The translations under genes and the position numbers were made by a program. Below, one piece after another: positions 1 to 6,623 of a stretch of DNA of 64,000 bases. The notes below the pieces were generated by a model, which did not search any database, was not told the DNA's origin, and saw only the letters and a program-made list of their open reading frames with translations. Each line of letters opens with the position of its first letter. Position 1 is the stretch's first letter. Origin of the DNA: Flavobacterium eburneipallidum (GTDB lineage Bacteria > Bacteroidota > Bacteroidia > Flavobacteriales > Flavobacteriaceae); NCBI RefSeq assembly GCF_027111355.2, contig NZ_CP114291.2, positions 992,001-1,056,000 on the forward strand. Direction: 5' to 3'.

Positions 1-456
1 GAATTGGTGGTTTCTAAAAGTATGCGAAACATCTTGAATCGAAATATTTTCACAGTTACTTTTAATCAAAATTTCAGGGCAGTAATTTCGAATTGTCAAA
101 AGATAAAACGCAGCGGACAAAACGGAACATGGATTACTAATGATATGATTGAAGCTTATTGCAAATTGAACGAATTGGGAATTGCAAAATCGGTTGAGGT
201 TTGGCAAAATGAGGAATTGGTTGGCGGTTTATATGGTATTGATTTGGGTTATATTTTTTGCGGAGAAAGTATGTTTTCTAAAGTTTCGAATGCCTCAAAA
301 GTGGCTTTTATAGCTTTGGTCAATCAATTAAAATCGAACAATTATAAACTTTTGGATTGTCAGGTGTATAATGAGCATCTCGAAAGTTTGGGCTGTCGTG
401 AAATTGATAGAACTGATTTTATTGAAATTCTAAAAAATAACCATTATTCATTTTAG
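1..456 (+). CDS. aat: Leucyl/phenylalanyl-tRNA--protein transferase, 5' truncated by window
   Basis: This is the C-terminal part of the L/F-transferase, which adds Leu or Phe from aminoacyl-tRNA to the N-terminus of proteins with basic first residues and so marks them for ClpS/ClpAP degradation. The frame is open from base 1, so the true start lies outside the window and the missing part is roughly the first 60-70 residues. The conserved core is clear: GTWITNDMIEAY, SVEVW, GGLYGI, FCGESMFS, SNASKVA, and a C-terminal DCQ...HLESLG block. It ends 59 bp before the MOSC gene on the same strand. The assignment is secure from family motifs. Confidence 0.93.
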   Translation, partial: ELVVSKSMRNILNRNIFTVTFNQNFRAVISNCQKIKRSGQNGTWITNDMIEAYCKLNELGIAKSVEVWQNEELVGGLYGIDLGYIFCGESMFSKVSNASKVAFIALVNQLKSNNYKLLDCQVYNEHLESLGCREIDRTDFIEILKNNHYSF

Positions 457-515
457 CATCTTTGTCAAAGTTTTGAACTTTGACAAAGATTATTACTCAT
501 CATAAGCAAATAATT

Positions 516-1307
516 ATGAATTACGTTGTAACTGAATTATATATTTACCCCATCAAAAGTTTAGCGAGAATAACCGTTAAAAGTGCGAAAGCGGAAGAAA
601 TGGGTTTCGAAAATGACAGAAGATGGATGTTGATTGACGAAAATAATGAATTTATTACCCAACGTGAACATCGAGAATTAAGTCAGTTTTATCCTGAAAT
701 AAAAGAAGGTAAAATATCCATTTCACATTATGATACAACCCACGAATTCTTTATCGATGAAAGTTTAAATGAACCTATTTCTTCAAAAGTTTGGGACGAT
801 GAAATTAAAGTAGTAGAAGTCAATAAGGAAACATCCAAATGGTTTAGTGAACAACTTGGTTTTAGTTGTAAACTAGTTAAAATCATCAATAAAGGAGATA
901 GAAAGCATAGTAGTTCTCGATTGAATCAAACCTTGAATGTGAGTCTGGCTGATGGTTATCCGTATTTGTTAATTGGTTCTAAAAGTTTGGATTTTTTAAA
1001 CGAAAAATTAGAAGAAAGAATAACTATTCAACGATTCAGACCTAATATTGTTATTCATACTGAACTTCCTCATGAGGAAGATTATTTTGAATTTTTTCAG
1101 ATTGGAGATGTGAAATTTCAAAACGCTAAACCCTGTGGTAGATGCGTAATGGTCAATAACAATCCAAAGACAGGTATGCTGCTAAAAGAGCCTTTAAAGA
1201 CATTGAGCACCTATCGAACATCAAATAATAATGTGTATTTTGGTACCAATATATTGTCTTTAAGTGAAGGATTAATTAACGTTGGCGACAAATTATGCTT
1301 TAAATAA
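516..1307 (+). CDS. MOSC domain-containing protein (YcbX/mARC-like)
   Basis: The 263-residue protein has an N-terminal MOSC beta-barrel domain followed by a MOSC domain. The YPIKSLARI opening and the PCGRCVMVNNNPKTG motif (Cys207 and Cys210) match the YcbX/mARC group, in which the conserved Cys can bind the molybdenum cofactor in N-hydroxylated-compound reductases. No C-terminal ferredoxin domain follows, so an external reductase would be needed. I chose the ATG at 516 because the reading frame upstream would need a TTG at 480 and adds 12 residues that do not look conserved. The substrate is unknown. The stop abuts the stop of the converging tag fragment. Confidence 0.85.
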   Translation: MNYVVTELYIYPIKSLARITVKSAKAEEMGFENDRRWMLIDENNEFITQREHRELSQFYPEIKEGKISISHYDTTHEFFIDESLNEPISSKVWDDEIKVVEVNKETSKWFSEQLGFSCKLVKIINKGDRKHSSSRLNQTLNVSLADGYPYLLIGSKSLDFLNEKLEERITIQRFRPNIVIHTELPHEEDYFEFFQIGDVKFQNAKPCGRCVMVNNNPKTGMLLKEPLKTLSTYRTSNNNVYFGTNILSLSEGLINVGDKLCFK

Positions 1308-1500
1308 TTACTTGTCAATTTTTGTCCAACAATCTTCCACATGATCGTTGACCATTCCTGTAGCTTGCATGTGGGCATAAACTACTGTTGAGCCTACAAA
1401 TTTAAAGCCTCGTTTTTTTAAATCTTTACTGATTTTGTCTGAAAGTGGAGTGGTGGCGGTTACTTCTCTTAATGATTTACGTTTATTGTCGATGGGTTTT
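1308..1500 (-). pseudogene. Truncated 3' copy of tag (3-methyladenine DNA glycosylase I)
   Basis: Bases 1319-1500 align without gaps to 2487-2668, the 3' end of the intact tag gene, with 8 mismatches in 182 bp (about 96% identity). The fragment encodes the last ~64 residues, including the zinc-site motif HVEDCW, and ends WTKIDK-stop where the intact copy ends WTKSL-stop. It has no start and an in-frame TAA directly upstream. All eight differences are synonymous. This suggests the two copies diverged while both were functional, rather than the fragment decaying in place. Its stop lies next to the MOSC gene stop, which fits this being the ancestral tag position. Confidence 0.9.
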
Positions 1501-1512
1501 TATATGAATTGC

Positions 1513-1534
1513 TAGAAACTAAAATTAGTTTCTA
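1513..1534 (-). terminator. Hairpin downstream of the lipoprotein gene
   Basis: A perfect 10-bp inverted repeat (TAGAAACTAA, AA, TTAGTTTCTA) lies 12 bp past the lipoprotein stop. It is AT-rich with only a weak T-run, so it could be a terminator or a scar of the event that brought in the lipoprotein gene. Confidence 0.4.
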
Positions 1535-1546
1535 ATAATAATTTTT

Positions 1547-2377
1547 CTATTCGTAAAAGTATTGAGTTGTGTATGTTTCTAAACCACCATTTCCATCGGA
1601 ATAGCTGTATTTGTTTTCTTTTAAATAAGAATTTGTACTATACTTCGTTTCGTAAGTAGTATATATATTTGGGTATAGAACAATAGTTGAGCCTTTGCTA
1701 CTTTCAGATAAAGTTGTTGTCTTTATGACATTGTTTGATGATGAAACATCGCTATTAGAACTAATTTTATTTAAACCTAAAATGTTTTTAAATGGATTTT
1801 TATTGTTGTCATATTCATATAGATAGGTGTATTTATATGTAATTGTATTATAGGAAAGGCTGTTTTTGACTTCTTTTACCAAATTTCCATTTGCGTAAGT
1901 TAGGATTCTGTTTTCTGGTAATTTTGTTTCTATTCCAGTAACAGAATCAATACTATAATTCTGTTCAGTAATGGTTCCATTTGTATTATCGCTATATATA
2001 GTTTTTGATTTATATGTGGTTATAACTCCTGTTATTTTGTCTATGGAATTTTTTGTTGTTATAATGTTTTTGACTTTCCCATTATCATAGATGTATTCAT
2101 CTACGTTAATAATAATGTTTCCTTTGAATAATATTTTTTTGGTAATCAAATCATCTGTATAGGTATAAACATATTTGTAGTTGTCAAGACTATTATTTTC
2201 CTCTAAAATTTTATTTTCATTATAGGATAAAATTAATTCGTAAGTATTAGTTCCTTCGGTCTTAATGATTTTTTTCGGTAAAATTGTTGATTCTTGATTT
2301 TGTGAGTTTTCATTGTCTTTGGTACAAGATGCAAACATTAAAAACAAAATGCTTAAAAGTGTGATTGTTCTTTTCAT
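1547..2377 (-). CDS. Hypothetical lipoprotein
   Basis: The 276-residue protein begins with a lipoprotein signal peptide: positive residues, a hydrophobic core, lipobox FASC with Cys18, then CTKDNENSQN. The rest is rich in Tyr, Thr, Asn and Ser and shows loosely repeated segments of the kind Y-x-DN-x-(G/N)-x-(I/V), suggestive of a beta-rich, RHS-like surface fold common in Bacteroidota. No catalytic motif is visible. It sits between an intact tag gene and a truncated tag copy, so it probably arrived with the rearrangement. The function is unknown. Confidence 0.75.
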   Translation of the reverse strand: MKRTITLLSILFLMFASCTKDNENSQNQESTILPKKIIKTEGTNTYELILSYNENKILEENNSLDNYKYVYTYTDDLITKKILFKGNIIINVDEYIYDNGKVKNIITTKNSIDKITGVITTYKSKTIYSDNTNGTITEQNYSIDSVTGIETKLPENRILTYANGNLVKEVKNSLSYNTITYKYTYLYEYDNNKNPFKNILGLNKISSNSDVSSSNNVIKTTTLSESSKGSTIVLYPNIYTTYETKYSTNSYLKENKYSYSDGNGGLETYTTQYFYE

Positions 2378-2393
2378 ATCTGGGATTTTTTTG

Positions 2394-2401
2394 CAAAAGT
2401 A
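2394..2401 (-). promoter_or_regulatory. Flavobacterial -7 element for the lipoprotein gene
   Basis: TACTTTTG on the minus strand matches TAnnTTTG exactly and lies 17-24 bp before the ATG. No correctly spaced -33 TTTG is visible. Confidence 0.5.
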
Positions 2402-2478
2402 AGTTTTTTATTTACAAAATAAACTCACAAAAAATAATTTTAATTAGGAAGAGCAGTCAGTAAACTCAATGCTAATTA

Positions 2479-3042
2479 TTAAAGACTTTTTGTCCAACAA
2501 TCTTCCACATGATCATTAACCATTCCTGTGGCTTGCATGTGGGCATAAACTACTGTTGAGCCTACAAATTTAAAGCCTCGTTTTTTTAAATCTTTGCTAA
2601 TTTTGTCTGAAAGTGGAGTGGTGGCGGTTACTTCTCTTAAAGATTTTCGTTTATTATCGATGGGTTTTCCATCAACAAAGCCCCAGATATATTTGCTGAA
2701 ACTACCGAATTCTTCCTGAATTTTGATGAAATTTTGAGCATTGCTCACAGCAGAATATACTTTGAGTTTGTTTCGAATGATACCAGCGTCCAAAAGTAAT
2801 TCCTGAATTTTATCTTCGGAATAATTAGCTATTTTTTTATAATCGAAATGGTCAAAAGCCTGACGGAAATTTTCTCTTTTCTTGAGAATGGTAATCCAGC
2901 TTAATCCGGCTTGAAAGGTTTCTAAAAGTAAAAATTCGAATAATTTTTGATCTTCATAAACAGGAACACCCCATTCTTGATCGTGGTATTCTTTGTATAA
3001 ATCGCTCGACAAGCACCAGCTGCATCTTGTTTTTTCTTCCAT
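2479..3042 (-). CDS. tag: DNA-3-methyladenine glycosylase I
   Basis: The 187-residue enzyme removes 3-methyladenine from alkylated DNA, the first step of base excision repair. By alignment with the E. coli enzyme, Cys7, His20, His178 and Cys182 form the structural zinc site, Glu41 is the conserved active-site acid, and QAGLSW (Trp49) lines the base pocket. The length is normal for the family. A second copy of its last 182 bp lies at 1319-1500 beyond the lipoprotein gene. Its promoter lies between the arms of an inverted repeat at 3048-3120. Confidence 0.95.
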   Translation of the reverse strand: MEEKTRCSWCLSSDLYKEYHDQEWGVPVYEDQKLFEFLLLETFQAGLSWITILKKRENFRQAFDHFDYKKIANYSEDKIQELLLDAGIIRNKLKVYSAVSNAQNFIKIQEEFGSFSKYIWGFVDGKPIDNKRKSLREVTATTPLSDKISKDLKKRGFKFVGSTVVYAHMQATGMVNDHVEDCWTKSL

Positions 3043-3047
3043 GATTT

Positions 3048-3120
3048 TTCTTCTCTTTTAAAAAAGGATATCCAAAAGTAGAGTTTTATTTTGAGATTAG
3101 AGTTTTTTAAAAGAGAAGAA
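3048..3120. repeat. 18-bp perfect inverted repeat between fructokinase and tag
   Basis: TTCTTCTCTTTTAAAAAA at 3048-3065 is repeated in perfect inverted orientation at 3103-3120, 37 bp apart. On the minus strand the first-transcribed arm follows the fructokinase stop, so the pair could act as a long-loop terminator. The tag promoter lies between the arms. It could equally be a small mobile-repeat scar. Confidence 0.7.
3073..3080 (-). promoter_or_regulatory. Flavobacterial -7 element for tag
   Basis: TACTTTTG on the minus strand is an exact match to TAnnTTTG, about 30 bp before the tag start. No clear -33 TTTG is visible. Confidence 0.5.
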
Positions 3121-3124
3121 TAAA

Positions 3125-4054
3125 TTATTTTAAGCTGTTGTTTAAGTCGATGTTATTAGGTAGTCTTCCAATGTTTTGAAGTTTTATACTGGCTAATTTT
3201 TGAGCAATAGTAATACTTTCGGTAATGTTTTTGTTGTTGAGTTTGGCATATAAAAACCCTGTCCAAAAGGCATCTCCTGCACCAGTGGTGTCTTTTATTT
3301 CTCTAATCGGAATAGCTTCTTGAAAAAACAATCCATGGTTAGCATCCGATAATTTTACACCATCTTTTCCTTTGGTTAAACAAATGGTAGAAACGCCCAA
3401 ATTGTGAAAATAATCGAAAATAAAAGCCTCGGTTTTGGTTTCGCCAAACAATCGAAAACAGTCGTCCTCGCTTACTTTTACTAGCGGATCATTCGATAAA
3501 TAATCTTTTAAAACCGAAATGGCTTCTTCGCGATCGGGCCAAATTCTTTCTGAAAAATTAATATCAATACTAGTTTGCAAGCCAAGTTTTTTTGCTTTTT
3601 TAGCACTTTCCAAAATGGTGGTGCGAGCCGGATTTTTACTTAATGCAAAACAGGTAGTATGAAAAATTTTCGCTTTTTCTAATAATCCATCTGGGATTTG
3701 GCTAGGAATAATTTGGCAATCCGCTTCTCTGTACGGAATAAAATCAGGTGTTCCCGTAGATTTTGACACAAAAATTACCGATGTGGGTTCAGCATCTGAT
3801 TGTCTCACTTGCGAAGTAATTACCTTATACTTATTAAGTTTTTTAAGGATATATTTCCCTAAACCTTCTTGACCACAAGTCGCCACCAAGGCTGATTTTA
3901 ATCCCAATCGTGCTGCATTTACGGCAACATTTGTTGGAGAGCCACCCAAATAACGGTGGTAATCTTTGGTTTTTTTTACCGAAGCATTAACCTCGTGACC
4001 AATAAAGTCAATCAGGACTTCGCCAACGCATAGTATGTCTATTGTTTTTTCCAT
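3125..4054 (-). CDS. Fructokinase-like PfkB family sugar kinase
   Basis: The 309-residue protein is a ribokinase/PfkB-family kinase that most likely phosphorylates fructose released in the cytosol. The N-terminal sugar-binding motif GGSPTNVAVNAARLG and the C-terminal ATP/anion-hole motif DTTGAGDAF with catalytic Asp261 are intact. It is the last gene of the tonB-receptor/transporter/glycosidase/kinase run, one base after the glycosidase stop, which implies translational coupling. The family call is firm. The fructose specificity is inferred from context and overall similarity to bacterial fructokinases. Confidence 0.85.
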   Translation of the reverse strand: MEKTIDILCVGEVLIDFIGHEVNASVKKTKDYHRYLGGSPTNVAVNAARLGLKSALVATCGQEGLGKYILKKLNKYKVITSQVRQSDAEPTSVIFVSKSTGTPDFIPYREADCQIIPSQIPDGLLEKAKIFHTTCFALSKNPARTTILESAKKAKKLGLQTSIDINFSERIWPDREEAISVLKDYLSNDPLVKVSEDDCFRLFGETKTEAFIFDYFHNLGVSTICLTKGKDGVKLSDANHGLFFQEAIPIREIKDTTGAGDAFWTGFLYAKLNNKNITESITIAQKLASIKLQNIGRLPNNIDLNNSLK

Positions 4055-4055
4055 T

Positions 4056-5234
4056 TTATACTAAAAACTTAAAATTGGTATGTATGTTTTGATGTAACAT
4101 CACTGTTGCTGCGCCACTCCAAGCGCAAAACGGAACTCCATTTGGTGCTGTTGTTTCGCTGTTGAAATTTTCGTAGAAACTGTAATTTTCTACCGAATTG
4201 GCTTCGTTTATGGCATTTAATATAGTTAAAGCCTCGTTGTTTTTGCCTTTGGAAAGCAATGCCAAACCGAAGAAACCATTAACCATCGACCAACTTCCGC
4301 CATTGTGAAATTCGTTTGGAAAATTTCTAAATTCGTATTTGCAATTGTTTTTGAGCAGGTTCCAGTCTAAATCTTGTTCTTGAATGGGAGGCCAAAAAGC
4401 AGGAATTAATTGCAAGGGTCTTTCTTTCGAAAGTTGAATTGAATGCTCTAAAATGCTATTCTGAAAATTTGAATTTCCAATATTCAACATCAATGCCAGG
4501 GAATTAGCAAAAGCATCGAATTGTGTTTTATAGCCTGCTGGTGAAAACGAACAAGGCATAAAATCTTGAATATTAGCTTCGTTATAGGCTCTTTCGTGGT
4601 ATTTTTCTCCGATGGAATTGGGAGTGAAATTAATCTCGATTTGTTCGGTTATTTTTTCAATTTTGGAAGCAATAGAATCGTTTTTTGCAAAATGATTGTA
4701 ACTTTTTAATGCCCAAATTCTAAGCAATTGATCGTACAAAACATAGCCATCTGTAATGTATTCGTCCGCCCAATTTCCTGAAAGAGGAACGTATAATAAA
4801 TGCTTGTTATTGAATTCCCAAGCTTCCAGAAGAGATAAACATTTTTGAATATTGTCTTCGTATTTTTTTAGGAAAGTGGCATCTTTTTTATAAAAAGCAT
4901 ATTGACAAATTCCGATAATGAACCAAGTTACAGCATCGACTCTACCTGCTAATCCGCCATAACTTACTTCGATGGTATCGCCATTGTTCATTACATTAGA
5001 AGGAATTGTTCCGTTATGATGTTGGTTTTTAGCAAGAGTTTCTAGTGTTTTTTCGAAAGTGAGAATCAAATCTGCATCGCCAGAAGCCAAAGCTGCCAAT
5101 CCGCAAATTACGCCATCACGAGCCCAAACTCTTTGGTAATTCGAAATGTTTTGTGCGCTGGCCAAAAAACCTTCTGGCGAACTACTTTTTCGGAGTAATT
5201 CGATTGCTTTTGTATAATTGATGTCACGAATCAT
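4056..5234 (-). CDS. Cytosolic six-hairpin glycoside hydrolase (GH100-like, candidate invertase)
   Basis: The 392-residue protein belongs to the (alpha/alpha)6-barrel glycosidases. The motifs YQRVWARDG, NGTIPSNV, GGLAGRVDAVTWFI, NWADEYI and LYDQLLR resemble neutral/alkaline invertases (GH100) and amylo-alpha-1,6-glucosidase-type proteins. There is no signal peptide, so it acts on sugar already in the cytosol. It overlaps the transporter by 4 bp (ATGA) and is 1 bp from the fructokinase, so all three appear co-translated. A hydrolase feeding a fructokinase suggests sucrose as substrate, but I cannot assign the catalytic residues with certainty. An alpha-glucosidase role is the main alternative. 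Confidence 0.75.
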   Translation of the reverse strand: MIRDINYTKAIELLRKSSSPEGFLASAQNISNYQRVWARDGVICGLAALASGDADLILTFEKTLETLAKNQHHNGTIPSNVMNNGDTIEVSYGGLAGRVDAVTWFIIGICQYAFYKKDATFLKKYEDNIQKCLSLLEAWEFNNKHLLYVPLSGNWADEYITDGYVLYDQLLRIWALKSYNHFAKNDSIASKIEKITEQIEINFTPNSIGEKYHERAYNEANIQDFMPCSFSPAGYKTQFDAFANSLALMLNIGNSNFQNSILEHSIQLSKERPLQLIPAFWPPIQEQDLDWNLLKNNCKYEFRNFPNEFHNGGSWSMVNGFFGLALLSKGKNNEALTILNAINEANSVENYSFYENFNSETTAPNGVPFCAWSGAATVMLHQNIHTNFKFLV

Positions 5235-6538
5235 AAGGCTGTTTTAGTGTTTTTTGCTTTAATTAATAAGGTACTCGTTGCGCCAAGCAGTAATAATGCT
5301 CCTGCAAAAGTGATGGCTAAACGGGGGTCATTATTCAAAAAATATTTTAATATAAATCCAAAAGATAAGTTTTGAATAATCATTGGAATCACAATCATCA
5401 TATTGATAATGCCCATATAAACTCCGTAACGTTCCTTGGGAATGTTGGTAACAACCATTAAATATGGAATTCCCATCATGCTCGCCCAAGCAATTCCGTA
5501 ACCAATAATTACAGCAAAGAATAAATACTGATTTTGTATCATTGGAAAAAATAGAAAGGAAATGGCACCAAATAAAAGGCAAACAAAATGAACCATTTTA
5601 GGACTGTGTTTTTTGGCTAATTTGGCCAGATAAAAAGCAATCGAAAAGGTAACGATGAAACCAAATGCCCCAATCAAACCCATCCATTCTACTGCTTTTT
5701 CGTAGCCTTCTTTATTAGTTGGGGTAACATTCCAAACCGATAAAGCAATACTTTTAGAATTATTTTGCCAAAAACACATTAAAGCATACCATTGAAATAA
5801 ATAGACTAAAAAGAGTTGCCACATTACTTTTGGCATTTCTAAAACGGCTTTGTAAATGTCAATAAAAGGCGAGAATACATTTAAAGGTTCTGATTTTATT
5901 CTTTCTATTTCTTCTGGTGTAGGTGGAATTTCTTCTGTTTTTTTCATGCTCCACCAAATGGATGTTACCGATAATACTGCTCCCAGAAAAAACGAGGCAT
6001 AAATCCAATTGGGTAGTTCACCAGTATATCCCACAAATACTATTGGAAAAAGAAAAAGTGAAATATAGGACAAAAATTGACCAAAACCAGTGAAAAAACT
6101 TTGCGCCTGAAAACCTATGGGTTGCTGCTCTTCATTGAGTGTGTCGGCTATAAAGGCACGATACGGTTCCATAGCAGTATTGTTGCCCACGTCTAATATC
6201 CAAAGCAAACCAGCAGCCATCCATAACGAACTACTAAACGGAAAAAGAAACAAAGCAATACTGCAAATAATTGCACCTATGAAAAAATAAGGCTTTCTGC
6301 GTCCCCATTTTGGATGCCAAGTTTTGTCACTCATAGCTCCAATTATTGGCTGAATTAATAATCCAGTCAATGGACCTGCTAAATTTAATATCGGAATTTG
6401 ATCTGGACTGGCGTGTAGAAAATCATAAATAGGATTGACTGCACTTTGTTGCAAACCAAAACTATATTGAATGCCAAAAAAACCGACATTCATATTGATA
6501 ATTTGCCAAAAATTAAGTTTAGGTTTCGAGAAGGTCAT
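5231..6538 (-). CDS. MFS sugar transporter, SLC45/SUT-like
   Basis: The 435-residue protein has about 12 hydrophobic segments and the signature KWGRRKPYFFIGA after TM2-3, together with AMEPYRAFIAD and QSFFTGFGQFLSY blocks. These are typical of proton-coupled disaccharide (sucrose or maltose) transporters related to plant SUT and animal SLC45 proteins. It would move sugar from periplasm to cytosol after uptake by the adjacent TonB-dependent receptor. A hairpin at 6559-6594 separates it from the receptor gene, so its expression may be lower. Substrate assignment is inferred from the neighbours. Confidence 0.85.
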   Translation of the reverse strand: MTFSKPKLNFWQIINMNVGFFGIQYSFGLQQSAVNPIYDFLHASPDQIPILNLAGPLTGLLIQPIIGAMSDKTWHPKWGRRKPYFFIGAIICSIALFLFPFSSSLWMAAGLLWILDVGNNTAMEPYRAFIADTLNEEQQPIGFQAQSFFTGFGQFLSYISLFLFPIVFVGYTGELPNWIYASFFLGAVLSVTSIWWSMKKTEEIPPTPEEIERIKSEPLNVFSPFIDIYKAVLEMPKVMWQLFLVYLFQWYALMCFWQNNSKSIALSVWNVTPTNKEGYEKAVEWMGLIGAFGFIVTFSIAFYLAKLAKKHSPKMVHFVCLLFGAISFLFFPMIQNQYLFFAVIIGYGIAWASMMGIPYLMVVTNIPKERYGVYMGIINMMIVIPMIIQNLSFGFILKYFLNNDPRLAITFAGALLLLGATSTLLIKAKNTKTAL

Positions 6539-6558
6539 ATTTGTGATTTTTAAATTTT

Positions 6559-6594
6559 AAAAACAATTCCTGCACTATAAAAGTACAGGAATTG
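6559..6594 (-). terminator. Intercistronic hairpin between TonB receptor and transporter
   Basis: A perfect 9-bp stem (CAATTCCTG / CAGGAATTG, 13-nt loop) is followed on the minus strand by TTTTTAAAA. It looks like a partial intrinsic terminator that would let the receptor be made in excess over the inner-membrane and cytosolic genes. Confidence 0.6.
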
Positions 6595-6623
6595 GCAACC
6601 AACTAACATCATGAAACATATTT

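Noticed and set aside
480..515. TTG-initiated extension of the MOSC protein
   Set aside because: The ATG at 516 gives the family-typical N-terminus; the extra 12 residues look like translated leader.
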